Shown here: one piece after another, positions 1-11,473 of the stretch | Position numbering within the stretch: the first letter of the stretch is position 1 | Layout of the letters: the number at the start of each line of letters is the position of its first letter | Source of the DNA: Paramecium tetraurelia | Lineage: Eukaryota; Ciliophora; Oligohymenophorea; Peniculida; Parameciidae | DNA: 64,000 bases | Assembly (NCBI RefSeq): GCF_000165425.1 | Contig: NW_001799024.1 | Span: 62,001 to 126,000, forward strand | Direction of reading: 5' to 3' | The notes under the pieces: generated by a model | The model's database searches: none | Told to the model about the DNA's origin: nothing | Seen by the model: only the letters and a program-made list of their open reading frames with translations | Made by a program: the position numbers and the translations under genes

Positions 1-1800
1 AACCTTAAATGTTCCCAGAATGTAGGTCATTTAGAAGATGTTATTGAGTATTGAAACTTTGACTAGATTTGATAAATTTAATTTGTTGAAGTTAGTAAGC
101 ACAAAACTCAAGGATTTGTCATCCAAGGTTGAAATGCAATAAGCATCATCAGTGTAGTTGAGAATGGCAGCAGAATAGTCTTTTGATTCGCACAAATAAT
201 GTGTATCTTTCGTCATCATTATTGATCTTTCTTCCATTTGGTTGTCATCCTTGATCAATAGGACATTCATCAGATGTTGTCGAATAGCATTTCCACTGAC
301 CGAACATTGCTTAACAAATTTTTATTAGTCTTAGGAGATAACTTCCACGACATTAATTCCATTCTACTAAATGAATTCTTGTTTCCATCGTTGAATGTCC
401 ACAGCCTTGGAATGATAATGAATTAGTTCGAACAGATCATTGGTGGTGGCATTTGTCCATTTAAATTTCTCCAAGTATTGTTTGACAATTTCAATGAACT
501 TATCGAAACCAATCAATGTTACCAAAGATGAAAGCACAGCTGAACCCTTGTTATAAGTAATGGAATCAAAGGCTTACAACCCCTGGTTTGCATCTTCGAT
601 CTTCATTTCAATTGGATGTGAATTAGTATTGATATCTAAGTTGACTCCATTCTATTTGTATAAGAGATAATGTATTTTTGGGTCATAAAACTTATAGGTA
701 ATGAAGGGTTCCTTCTTAGATACTAATTGTAATGCCTGGTATGAGATATATACAGCAAAGGCTTCATTGAGCCACAGGTCGTTCCACCATTTCATTGTAA
801 CTAAATTGCCAAACCACATGTGTGAGAGTTCGTGTAACAAGAGGAGGAACAGTTTTGTCAATAAGGTGGAGTCGAATTTGTTCTGGATCATATTTTTGGA
901 AATCAGGACTGCTCCAGGGTGTTCCATTCCTGAGAAGTAGAAGGAACAGAATATCAGATCATATTTTTCAAATGGGAAGGGGATACCGAACAAGGATTCG
1001 TAATATTTGAAGCCTTCCTCTATGCATTGTTTGATCAGAGTGGTGGAACTTAGATAATGGGGATGTGTTACTTCAGACAGGCCATGTATTTTTCTTATTC
1101 TGAGTAGAGATTCATTTGGAGACCTGAATGCAACTCGTTGGAGATCTTCTTCCATTAGCCCATGTTGATGCTGAAGAGGTAGAGACTGATTTTGGGAGTG
1201 GTTGCGAAGTTCCATTGGTTTTGAGTTTCGGAGCATTGTTCAATCAAAATTGGATTCATGTTTGAAACAGCCAGCCATTCTTTGGGACATGTCAATTACA
1301 ATTTGATCTTAGCCTTGATGTCTGGTTAATCAAAGCAGGGAAAACACTTATGATTAGAATGTTCATACCGAATGACAATAATTAGGACAAAACAAAGAGA
1401 TGATATACGTAGCCTAATTTTAGGTGTATTTAATTAGTCCGAATTCGCTCTCTGAAAATCCGACAGTGAAAGTTATCATAATGCAGTTTTCACCTTTGAT
1501 GGTATTGATGGATAATTAATGTTTCCTCCAATTCTGAGCAATTTCCTCCAAAGTCCATTCATTATTATTCACCTTTACACTTGTGAGTTATTACCCGCAA
1601 AAGTCAATCTGAATGTGATTACTCGAACAAGTGAAGTTTATCAAAATCATTCCCATTATTATGTCATTCTAGACTACCAAGTCCAAAGAATATTGACAAT
1701 TATCCACGTCCATCCTTCTCTGTTCAGCCTGATCTCTACTAAGCAAGGCATATTTGATCTGTTTTTCATCATTCCGTATGCCATCCTACTCCAATTACAT
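1..1800 (-). CDS. M1-family zinc aminopeptidase (3' end beyond the window)
   Basis: Zinc metallopeptidase that removes N-terminal residues from peptides (M1 family, aminopeptidase N/LTA4H-like). The start is the ATG at 1798-1800. Two introns restore the family frame: 1347-1368 (22 nt) and 1049-1071 (23 nt). Visible in order: an N-terminal beta domain, the FPCFDQPD motif typical of M1 enzymes just after the first intron, GMEHPGAV in the place of the usual GAMEN exopeptidase loop, then the zinc site HELSHMWFGN...NEAF (HEXXH-x18-E, complete) and the later TYNKGSAVL catalytic-tyrosine region. The frame stays open to base 1, so the C-terminus is missing from the window. Oddity: His in place of Asn in the GxMEN loop. 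No signal peptide is visible at this start. The family call is secure; the substrate is unknown. Confidence 0.9.
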
Positions 1801-1919
1801 TTTAGTAATAAATTTATATTTAAATATCCTCTTCGATTATAATATTGCCCCCCAAGTCATATATATCATTACAACCATTTACTCTCATTATATTTTATAT
1901 ATTCAATATATTTTCTACA

Positions 1920-3030
1920 ATGCAAGATCAGTAGAGCATGCTTTCAGTCTACAATAACCCTTGGAATAAGTTGAATACCACCTAGTAAAAAGGATACCTC
2001 CTGGCCAAATCAATTGATCAACACCCTGAATTCAAGACAGAAATCCTGGATGCTCTCGGCCAATAATAGACCAAAAACATCTTCAAAGATCCGATAAGTA
2101 TGCAATTGTGCAAGTATGACTCAACCATTGGTCCGAAATTAGAGAACAATAAGATTGTTATCCGATCCATTGTAGGTAAACCAGACATTTTCAAAAGGAA
2201 ATTGAGTTTATTGACTGGATAAGATCCGAAATCAAGTAGCAGGAGAACATTCGCTAAGGGAAACACCACCAACACTTTTAGGAACAACAACAACACAATT
2301 AAAACATAACATGTCTTTACAGGCGAAGAGTTATTGGCTAAAGTTAATTTGATAGAGAAACACTTGTTCGAATCCAGATTGAAGGAAGATCAGGAAATCA
2401 TGAATATGCCTTTCCAAAAAAAATAGATTTTGTTGAAGGAAACTAGAGCCCTCGAAGAATACTTAAAATTGGAAAAGGAATAAAGCAATTTGTTGATGGG
2501 AGTGACCAAATAAGCCAACAAAGATCCGAGCAAATCTGTGATGATAGATTGCTACAGATTTCGTAGAAAATAGGAATACTCTATTACAAATGATTCTTTA
2601 AATAGAAATAACGATGATAGGACAATGAAGATATTGTAATTAACAATCTTTAATTAGGGAAATAGATGACGATAGTGGTTATCCCTTATTTTTGATGTCG
2701 CAGAATGATTAAGTAATACGAAAACCCAGTATCATCAATCAAGATGAAACTACACAGTCCATATTGAAGTAAATGAATGACGAGCCAGTCTATCGAAGTT
2801 TCTCGAGCAAAGATTACTTGAAATCTCGATCCAATAGATACACTAAGATAGCAACTGAGAAAATCAACATAAATATTGATAGTTTGCTCGTCTAAGGATA
2901 AAGCAAATTGGATCAAGAAGTCAAGTTCGATATCAATGGGAAATATATACTCCAGCCTATTGAAAAAGGGAATGAAGATGAAACGATTACTGAGAACTAT
3001 TCAGGTTAGTATAAAATAAATTATAAATGA
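1920..3030 (+). CDS. Hypothetical protein, charged and Gln/Asn-rich
   Basis: Unrecognised protein of about 360 residues. The ATG at 1920-1922 lies 119 bp from the divergent aminopeptidase start. One 22-nt intron at 2636-2657 (GTAATTA...TTAG) removes an in-frame TGA; the stop is TGA at 3028-3030. The sequence is hydrophilic with an Asn/Thr-rich patch near residue 120 and a Lys/Glu-rich, probably helical middle. No signal peptide, membrane segment or catalytic motif is visible. Coding status rests on the long frame free of TGA, balanced composition and the clean intron. Function unknown. Confidence 0.6.
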
Positions 3031-3144
3031 ATTTGTTCAAACATTTGCACTTTTTTAATATCTTAAATTAAATTGAAAAATAAGTTAATTTATAAATAAT
3101 CAATTAAACCATGCACGTTTCTTTTTTGACCTTCCACAATCCTC

Positions 3145-3972
3145 TCATTCGATCTTAAATCGTTCCCACACTTCTTATTCAAATGTTTCCTTGCTTCCAC
3201 CAATTAAGAATTAGTGCTCCAATACTTAATCAATTGTCATTCTCTTTGCAGGATCTGGCTCCAACATCCCTTAGATAAGTAAGCGGAATTCAGCATTGCA
3301 TCTGTTATTTTTGTCGACTGTCAACCAATATTTAGTCCATTAATTGCTGTTAATCAGTCTCCAATAAGGACAAGCTTTAGTGCTTGATCTGAAGGGAGGA
3401 TGGGCAAAGGCCAACAAAAAGAGACACACTCCCAATGAAAACACTTCTGTGATAGGTAATGCCTCGGTGTTTATCAAACCTGGGTGTTACAACTCTGGAG
3501 CCAAATATCCAAGAGTGCCAGAGGATCTTTAAACAAATCCTCCTTGGATTGACTCAGCAAATCCGAAGTCGCAAACCTTGATTTCCAATTGTTTATCCAA
3601 CAGTATGTTTTCTAATTTGATGTCTCTGTGTACAAAACCCAATTTATGAACACAGTGGATTGCTGCGGTTAATTTTTAAATAATGTATTTAATAGAAACA
3701 AATTAGAATGGTTTCTATCCTTTGGCCAAAATGTCAAAGAGATCCATTTTCTCTAAGAGCTCTGTTACCATAAACCTTTCTTAAGGATTTCCATCCACCA
3801 AGTGAACAATGTTGTTATGCTTGATTTAAGAAAGGATATGAATTTCTTTTTCGATTTGTTGAGTGGAGCACTATTTGTTGAACATTTTGATCGCATATTC
3901 CTGATCCTTGATCTACACCTTTCTAACTTCACAAGTTAATCCAAAACCTAAGATTTCTTTTGAGATGTTCAT
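3145..3972 (-). CDS. Serine/threonine protein kinase (CAMK-like)
   Basis: Protein kinase of 275 residues, essentially a bare catalytic domain without introns. Starting at the ATG (3970-3972): glycine loop GFGLTCEV, ATP-binding Lys in YAIKMF, HNNIVHL, catalytic loop HRDIKLENIL, metal-binding VCDFGFAE, and GTLGYLAPE as the activation-segment end. All canonical catalytic residues are present, so it should be active. It lies 201 bp downstream of a second, related minus-strand kinase (4174-4995); the shared layout suggests an old tandem duplication. Such stand-alone kinases are expanded in Paramecium. The substrate cannot be told from the sequence. Confidence 0.88.
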
Positions 3973-4173
3973 CACTTAAATTTATAGTATAAGTTTATTA
4001 ATTTTAAATTTTTAAATAAAAATCCAATTTGCTTTGATCGGGAATTACTAAATTCTTTTATAAATCCTATCAGAAAATATATTTTATCAGAATAATTTAA
4101 TAGAATTCATAACAATCAATGCATAAAATGCGCAAAAGTCTAAATTTCTAGGAACAAGTTGCCTTCTCTTCTA

Positions 4174-4995
4174 TCACGGCCTAAGCCGTAGCCTTGTGTG
4201 TATTTCCTACATCTCTTGTATGTACTCCATTTCATTTACGTTCTCAATGCTATTAAGAACTTCATCCAAAGTCAATCTCTTCTTTGGGTCGATTTGAATC
4301 ATTCCTTGGATTAATTCCATACAAAAAGGAGGTACCTTCTTGTTCTTGTTCTTTTATGAATAGTACCAAAACTCGCCCCATTTGTTTTATAATAACAATC
4401 TGTAATAAGGGCATGACTTATCAGTAGTCTTGAAGGGAAAGACTCCGAAAAGTAAAATGTAATACAGAACACCCAATGAAAAGATATCACATTCTTACAA
4501 ATCTAATGCATCTATTGAACCTATTGAATTAATTTCAGGTGCCATGTAGATATCTGTTCCAATCATCTTTGAAACCTTTCCCTCATCCAAACTTTAACTT
4601 GCATTAAAGTCACAGATTTTGACTTGGAAATTCAATTCATCAACCAATACATTTTCTAGTTTAATATCTCTATGAGCAATTCTTAATTGATGCATGTACT
4701 TCAAAGCACCTGCCAATTATTTTAAAATGCAATTTGAAGCATTTACTGACATTGATCCTGCAGTTTAAACGAATTCGAACAAGTCGAACGGAATCATTAA
4801 CTCTGTCACTATGAAGTTTTCATTTCCAATAATAAACTTCACTATGTTTGGATGGTTCAACATTCCATGAATTGTGTACTCTTTTTATCCAGCCTTCTTC
4901 TTGAATTGCTTTATGGCAAACATATTCTCTCCAATTTTGATTTACTTAACCACTGAAACAGCTCCCTCACCTAATTTTATATCCAAAACTTACAT
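4174..4995 (-). CDS. Serine/threonine protein kinase with DFN instead of DFG
   Basis: Single-exon kinase of 273 residues; ATG at 4993-4995, stop TGA at 4174-4176. Visible: glycine loop LGEGAVSVVK, ATP Lys in FAIKQF, catalytic loop HRDIKLENVL (intact), KICDFNASQS where DFG is expected, then TDIYMAPE. The magnesium-coordinating Asp is kept while the following Gly is Asn. DFG variants with a retained Asp are known in active kinases, so catalysis remains possible, but activation-loop dynamics probably differ. It is the upstream member of a same-strand kinase pair with 3145-3972, from which it has clearly diverged. Confidence 0.87.
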
Positions 4996-5131
4996 TTAGA
5001 TTTATATATATAATAATTATCAATGCATTTTGTTTTATAAATAATAATGCAAAATTCTTTCATAAAAATTTTTCGGTTTCATTATTTTATTATTATATTT
5101 AATTTTAAATATGAAGCCATCAATTATTAAA

Positions 5132-5845
5132 TCATTAATCTTTCTCCTAATCTTGGGCATACTCCTCTACTATCCCCTCTTCGTCCTCCTAATACACAAC
5201 TTATGGCTGCTCCACTGGATGTTACTACTTCAACTGATTTCTAACTAGCATCCCCTTGGCACTTGCTTATATTTTAATTATTTTCTCCATGTCCTTCTCA
5301 TCCTATAATAGATATCACTACATTCTTTACAAAGTGAGGCTAAAAAAATGCATTGTTAGCTTCGATCTTTCCAGTCTCGATATCCTCAATGTCTTATTCC
5401 ACTTTTTAATAAAGTTCGTTAATATAATCCTTTGCTGCCTTCTTCTCTTCAGGATGACTAGCCTATGAGCCTGCTGACTATTGTCTCGTCCTGTGAGAGG
5501 AGCCAGAAGCCTGCTTCTATGGAGCTGAGGCCTTCCTTTCAATCTCATTCCTCTAATTGGAAGTCTCAACAACTTTCTTAGCTTGTTCAATTGAATTAAT
5601 TGGCTTAGGAGGTAGATGTGATCTTCCTGGAGCCTATCCTTATGCAATATTGAATTTGCTCTCAAATTTAAATTCCTTCCCATCTCTCATACATTCGAAA
5701 TAATCTACACCATATTTTATTATGTCTTCTGGTTAATCCCTCAAGACCTTTATTAAGTGATCAACTCTACTTCTCTTGTAAAATCATGTAAAATTTAGTT
5801 GAATCCCTCAGGAACTGGGTACTTTTGTAAATACTTAGAAGCCAT
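5132..5845 (-). CDS. Sp17-like RIIa (dimerisation/docking) and IQ-motif protein
   Basis: Short protein (about 220 aa) with the architecture of sperm protein Sp17 and related axonemal proteins: an N-terminal PKA-RII-like docking domain (PVPEGFNQILHDFTREVLRD, then QPEDIIKYGVDYF) and a C-terminal calmodulin-binding IQ motif (IQASAKGMLVRNQ). Two introns restore this frame: 5748-5770 (23 nt) interrupts the RIIa helix and 5303-5321 (19 nt) precedes the IQ motif. Between them lies a Ser/Gln/Lys-rich linker. RIIa proteins bind AKAP-type helices and in ciliates commonly sit in radial spokes or other ciliary structures; that location is inferred. The start is the ATG at 5843-5845. Confidence 0.85.
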
Positions 5846-6685
5846 TTCTTCTATTGTTTATAAGACTTTTCTTAAAAATATTTTATTTTATTATTAATCA
5901 TCCCCTCTATCATAAAAGAAATGATACTATCTGGCATAAAACTAACTGATATGAGTATCCTCAATTTTTATTCATCAAGATTGACTTATAGATTGAATAT
6001 TAATTCAACAAATGACAATTTCGTATATTAAGATTCACTATTATACCTTGGAATCTAACAATTTTCATAATAGCAATACAATATTATAATATAATAAACA
6101 AATAAGTTATTTGGTACTCAAGGCCAAAAATATTTTTAGTATATCTTATTGATATCTTATTATTAATATTGATAGATTACTCCCCCTTTTATGATTTCTT
6201 ACATAAATTCTCTAGCTTCATTATGTTTACTCTCTAAATCATCTTAGTCATTCCTCGTTATATACAATTTGATACTCTTGATTTATATTATTTTAATATC
6301 AAATTATTTATAAAGTAAAATTTATAATGAATTTTTTAAGGTTAAGAATTATATTTCATGCTTACCTTGATTTCATAAAGCATTACAAATTGTGAAATGA
6401 CGCTAAATTTATTTTTTTCAATTACTTATACTTAATTTGAAATTGTATTTGTTTGAATAATAATTATAGTTGTTCAAATAATAATAAATTTGAATTATAT
6501 CTCAAATTTCTTATTTCATTTTACTTTACAATGTAGTTTAGGTCTGATTCATTTAGCTAGATTGATAATTTGATATGTTCATATCTCTTGAAATTTTGTT
6601 TTTAAATAGATTATCCATCCTAAAATTAGGGAACTTCTCTGACTCAAGCATTCATAAATTATTTGATAATTATAATAACTTAATA
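5846..6685. other. AT-rich intergenic stretch with a possible gene remnant
   Basis: About 840 bp without a secure gene. On the minus strand, roughly 5880-6420, two TGA-free blocks have coding-like composition: one includes DLESKHNEAREFMQEIIKG and the other SFMPDSIISFMIEGM. They lie in the same frame, separated by a TGA and a longer AT-rich gap than usual introns here, and the frame runs into the start of the Sp17-like gene without its own stop. It could be a decayed gene, one with unusually long introns, or chance. No RNA gene or repeat is visible. Confidence 0.3.
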
Positions 6686-7058
6686 ATGGGTGATTATTAT
6701 TTAGAATTTCTGCAACAATACCTCCACAATGTGAATTTAAGGAAAAAGGTATGATGTGTGAGTATAGATAGGTGAAAGAACTATTGAAAGAAAAGGGTGA
6801 GATCTAATAAAAATTGGAGATGCTAGAAGTAATTTGAAGTGAGATTAAAATAGAAGGAGGGTAACAATCATTCTTTTGAGGAAAGAAAGAAAAGATTGAG
6901 GAGTTTGGCAAGTGAAATCTAACGCAATTTTGAATGTCCTATAACAAAGTGTGGTAAGAAATATGGGTATGATACAATTCCATTTGTGTAATAGAAGCGA
7001 AGGTTCCTTGAATTAGCATATCAAACTTAAGCATCCTGAATTAGTTAATAAGAGTTGA
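6686..7058 (+). CDS. Small C2H2 zinc-finger protein
   Basis: Protein of about 100 residues with one classical C2H2 finger at its C-terminus: CPITKCGKKYGSEGSLNQH followed by IKLKH, i.e. C-x4-C-x12-H-x4-H. The frame needs three introns: 6749-6771 (23 nt), 6829-6853 (25 nt) and 6967-6994 (28 nt); the last one is inside the finger and its removal restores the exact spacing between ligands, which strongly supports it. The N-terminal half is a Lys/Glu-rich helix (KELLKEKGEIQQKLEMLEKE). The finger type suggests nucleic-acid binding; the target is unknown. The stop TGA at 7056-7058 is 19 bp before the next gene on the same strand. Confidence 0.8.
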
Positions 7059-7077
7059 TAATTAATATAATATATTA

Positions 7078-8997
7078 ATGAATTAATAATTCTTGGTTGT
7101 GGAGGCTAGTCTAATCGATCGTTTATTTGATAAGGCTGAAATTTTGAGTAGAGGTAACGATTTGATTCATGGAATAAGTTCTATCATATACAGAATGACA
7201 ACAAATAAAAAAAATAAATGGCTTAAACTTTTTGATAAAGGAGGCAATTATGCATTGCAAATATATGAGAACATTAACCGGCAAGTTTTTGAGACTAAAG
7301 TGCTTCAATTATAAAAGGCCATGACTCTCCATTTGAATCCTTATTCAACTAGAATTATTTTAATTGCAAAGGAACAGCTAAATTACACAAAATTTAATCT
7401 GCACGTTGTCTACGAACTTCAACACGTGGATCTGGACTCGAAGAGCATTAAAGAATAAAGAGAAGGCCTGAACTAAAAGGAAGCAGTAGCCTTATTGAGT
7501 CTTTTATGTCAAAATTACGTTTTGGGTGCTTAATATACTAATGAATTCTTAGATATAAGTCCATAAAATATTTTTAGAAATGGAAATTCTTATATCGTTT
7601 CTAATTTCGGAATCAATTTTGCTGGAACCAAATTTGATAGAATTTATTTGCCTAAAACTGATCCGATATACCAAGAGAAGGTGCCATCCTAAAAAAATAT
7701 TTTGTATTCGTATGCCTTTAGAGCAGCCTTAGTGACTTTATGCCAGATGACCTAGATAGATCCTCTGGATTTATTTTATTTAGATGGATAATTTAAATCG
7801 GAATTATTAGACAATTTATTGTATCTTATAACAAAAAAGGAAGACAATGATAAAAAGAAAGACAAAAGATTTATTAGATCAATTGATAAATTTTTTAATG
7901 AGAAATTAATTCACACAAAAGGACAAGATTATAATGAATAATTAAAGAAAAACTTTGGAAAGTCTTTCGAATATGAAAGATCTGATAGAATTCTCAAGTA
8001 CAAATACAATAAAGAATTCATCGACATTTTCAAGAAACTACTTAATGTTACACACATATAATCTAGAGCAATTTTTCCGCTTTTGGTCTCACAACCTGAT
8101 AATAGATTAGGTGTCTAAAATTCCTATGATGAACAATTTTATTATTTAAACAACTATATGAATGGTACATTTGACAATAAAGTGTTGGATGGATGTGGAA
8201 TTGTATCATCTGATCAAGAGGGGTAAGGTAAAAATAAAGGAAGGATTACTCAAAAATGCGGATAGTTTTCGAAAGGAAAAGAGTTTGGGGAATATAACAT
8301 AATCAACATACACAAGAAATTCGAATGCACATTGTACAATTTGTAATGTGGCTTAACATTTCGTTATGTCAATTGGGAAATGCTATATTTGGTTGAGGAT
8401 GTCGTAGCCCCCATAAATCCAATAGATAAGTCACCAAAGGAATCAATTTATATTTTCTAAGGAACAATTGAGAATGGAAATTTGAAGGAAGGACTCTCAC
8501 ATTAATTAGATAACACAATATTCAAGGGAAAATTTCAAAATAATTAACCATATGAGGGCAAAATGAATTATCAAAACTAAAACAATGATGTCTTTGAAGG
8601 GATTATGGAGGGCTTCAATAGAAAGAATGGATTATTTACAACTAAAGATTTTACTTTTGAAGGGCAATTTCAGAATGATTAATTTTTAAATGGTTTGTTA
8701 GAAGATAAGGATGGGGGAAAGTTTTATGGGCATTTTAACAACGGATTAAAAGGTAAACATTCTGATTGATTAATAGTTAAATCTGGAATCTATTATTATC
8801 CATAGTCCTCAATTTAATATTAGGGATTGTATGCTAATGATAAACGACATGGTTTAGGAAAGTTTATTGATAAATCTTAAGAAAATTGTATCCAAGAAGT
8901 TATATACAACAATGGGAAATGTGAATCCAAGCTCAATGAACATTTTTCAAAAGCCTTGAAAGAAAGGAAAACAACAAAGTTAAAAACAATAGGATGA
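7078..8997 (+). CDS. MORN-repeat protein, tandem paralogue 1
   Basis: About 630 residues. The start is the ATG at 7078-7080, since the frame is open upstream through two TAA glutamine codons. An N-terminal unrecognised domain (to about residue 380) contains paired motifs such as KVLQLQKAM and KFDRIYLPK. The C-terminal part carries degenerate MORN repeats (FEGQFQND, GGKFYGHFNNG, DKRHGLGKF). One 24-nt intron at 8753-8776 removes an in-frame TGA; the stop is 8995-8997. MORN repeats usually contact membranes, tubulin or partner proteins. The next gene (9040-10988) is a clear paralogue sharing the N-terminal domain and layout, so this is a tandem duplication. Confidence 0.8.
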
Positions 8998-9039
8998 GGC
9001 TGGTTTTCAATCTTTATTATACATATATAATTTGTATTA

Positions 9040-10988
9040 ATGTTTTAATAATACGATTCCTTAGTAGTCGATGCAAGTTTCATTCATAGGAATTACACTT
9101 AAGTTAGTGTAATTGGAAAAGGGCATGATTTTTATCTAGGTATTAATTCGATCAGCTACTTGATGCATCACACAAAAGAAAATGGCAGATACATCTTATA
9201 AATTTACGAAAATCTAGGATATGATCTTTTCAGAACCAAGGTTTTGCATTTGCAGAAGGCCATGTTGGAATGTGTTAATGATGTCAACACTAGGATTATC
9301 TTGTTAGCTGAAAAATAATTAAATGATAAATAGTCTGATCTATATGTTCTTTATAGGTTGGATGAATTAACTGAGAGATTGGATCAATAGAAGTAATTGA
9401 CACCAGAATAAGCTAACGATCTTTTGATTACTTTCTGTAAAAACCTCCTCATTACAGGTTCGTTTTCTTCATTTATTTTTAGGTCGTGTAACTTATGAAT
9501 TTTTGGACATTGCCCCTTAGAATGTCTACGTTCATGATAACCGATTTATTATATCAAATATGGGAATTTCCTATAAAGGCTCTAAATTTCACAGACCCTA
9601 TACTGCAATCACAGATAGTTTCTATAAAGAGAAAACACTAACAAATATGATCTATACATATTCATTTTAAGCTGGCTTAGTAGTTTTATGCGCTATTACT
9701 AAAATTAATTCAGCGGAATTCTTTTTCGAAGATGGCTAATTGAAAGCTAACTTACTACACGATGTTTTAAAAGCATTCAAAGAAAAATTGACAGAGCCAT
9801 AAAAAGAAAAACTGAAGAAGAAGTTTACTTCATTGGCTAAAATAGATAAACCATTTGATGCTGATATCTCAAAAATCATACCCTTTCTATTCTAAATATT
9901 ATCAATGGATCAATAGAAAAGATCCATATTTTCATTATTAATATGTCATCCAGAAAATCCACTTAAAGTAGAGAATCCATTTTTCCAGCAATCCCTTGAA
10001 GTTGAATAGCAATACGTTGGATTTGGAAAGTTGGAAGGAATGAAAATTATCCCTGAAGGATATGGATATGGAATGTTCGGGAATGAATATCATTATGGAA
10101 TGTTCTAAAATGGTACTTTAACAGATGATGGTACTGTTGAGATTAAACAAAATAATAGAATTATTTATTTGCTCAAAAATTTAGTGATTTCTGAGAAATA
10201 CTAATAGGCAATAGCTGAGGTTAATAAGTATATATTTTGGGGTGAATTTGATAATAAATAATATAAACCAAATGGAGATGGTGTTTTGGTTAGTGTTTAT
10301 ACGACTTAAAAGTACATACCAAAAAAGAAGCAGTCTATTTGTTTTATAGGAAATCTTAAAATGGGAATTAAGGACAATGGTCAAGAATATTATAAAAATA
10401 AAACTGAATTTGATGGAGATTTTGAAAATAATTAGCCTGTTAGTGGTAGAATAATTTATGGGCCAAAGCATAAATTTGAAGGAATCATTTAGGATTACCA
10501 AAGGAAAAAAGGTATTTTGGTTTACAATAATAAAATCTTTGAGGGAGATTTTGAAAATGATAGAGTCAAGGCGGGAAAGTTAAATTATGCAGATGGAAGT
10601 TCATATGATGGTTAATTTAAGAATGGATTAAAATGTATGAAATATAAATAGACTAGGTTGTTAGGATGGCAAGTTCATATTTTGGAATACCAAATTAGAG
10701 TATTCTGGAGGATTTGTAGATGATAAGATGCATGGAAAGGGTATCTTGACTATATTGGAGACAAATGAATAATTGGAAGTTGAATACTCTTAGGGGAAAT
10801 GTTTAACAGAACTTCCAGAGGCTTTCAAGTTGCTAACGAAGAAGAAATAGCTGTTGGAAGTGAAAAAATAGGATGAAAATAAGCCAAAGAAGGGCAAGTA
10901 GAAACAAAATGATGATGAAGAAATAGAGGAGGATATCTAGGATGATCTTGGAGATGAAGGAAATGATTATAATGATGATGAAGGTTGA
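9040..10988 (+). CDS. MORN-repeat protein, tandem paralogue 2
   Basis: About 630 residues, 42 bp after its paralogue. The N-terminus shares colinear motifs with it (KVLHLQKAM, YEFLDIAPQNV, ISNMGISYKG against VSNFGINFAG). MORN-like units follow (GYGYGMFGNE, FWGEFDN, FDGDFENN, SSYDGQFKNGL). Introns: about 9459-9482, between LLIT and GRVTYEFL (24 nt, by splice pattern), and about 10635-10656, within the last MORN units (22 nt). The C-terminus is Lys/Asp/Glu-rich and ends at TGA 10986-10988. The acidic tail is not shared with the first copy. Ciliary or cortical location is plausible for MORN proteins but not shown here. Confidence 0.78.
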
Positions 10989-11007
10989 ATTTATAAGATT
11001 AATTTTA

Positions 11008-11449
11008 ATGATAAATAAGTAAACAGAATAAATATTCTCATAATTAAAAGGAGCATTTGTGTGGGTGGAGAGGATGAGGAAGAAGAAGCCAATCACTTGT
11101 AAATTAAGGAATTGCTATACTGTCTGAATATTGATGTTACTAATGAAGAGATTGAAGCTTTGAATGAATAGACCAATCCTGAAGGAGAACAAGACATTCA
11201 ATATGAGAAATTATACAAATTGTTTAGGAATGATTAACAACAAGATTAACTGGAGGTATAGGAGGCATATAGTTTGTTATCAGGATGAAATAGAATAGAA
11301 GTAAGAGAATTAGCTATACATTTATGACAAAAAGTATAGAACCAATGTATACTGAATTTAATAACGAAGATTAAACAATTTATAACACAATTGAATAGTC
11401 TCCAAGCTATAAGCAAGGTTATTTGGATTTCGAGGAATATGTGAATTGA
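11008..11449 (+). CDS. EF-hand-like (centrin/calmodulin type) protein, frame unresolved
   Basis: Likely calcium-binding protein of the calmodulin/centrin superfamily. From the ATG at 11008-11010 a 32-nt intron (11019-11050) leads to an acidic N-terminus and the helix IKELLYCLNIDVTNEEIEAL, like the first EF-hand pair of centrins. Further on, NRIEVRELAIHL matches the EF-hand loop-exit pattern and GYLDFEEYVN a last EF-hand, ending at TGA 11447-11449. These three blocks lie in two frames, with TGA codons near 11285 and 11320 that I could not remove with a plausible short intron. Either splicing is unusual here or the gene carries a small indel and is decaying. Several loops lack canonical Asp residues. 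Confidence 0.5.
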
Positions 11450-11473
11450 GGTTGATAGTTATAAATAAATTAA

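Noticed and set aside
7093-7095. TTG as start of the first MORN gene
   Set aside because: With TAA as Gln the frame is open upstream to the ATG at 7078-7080, which is the natural start.
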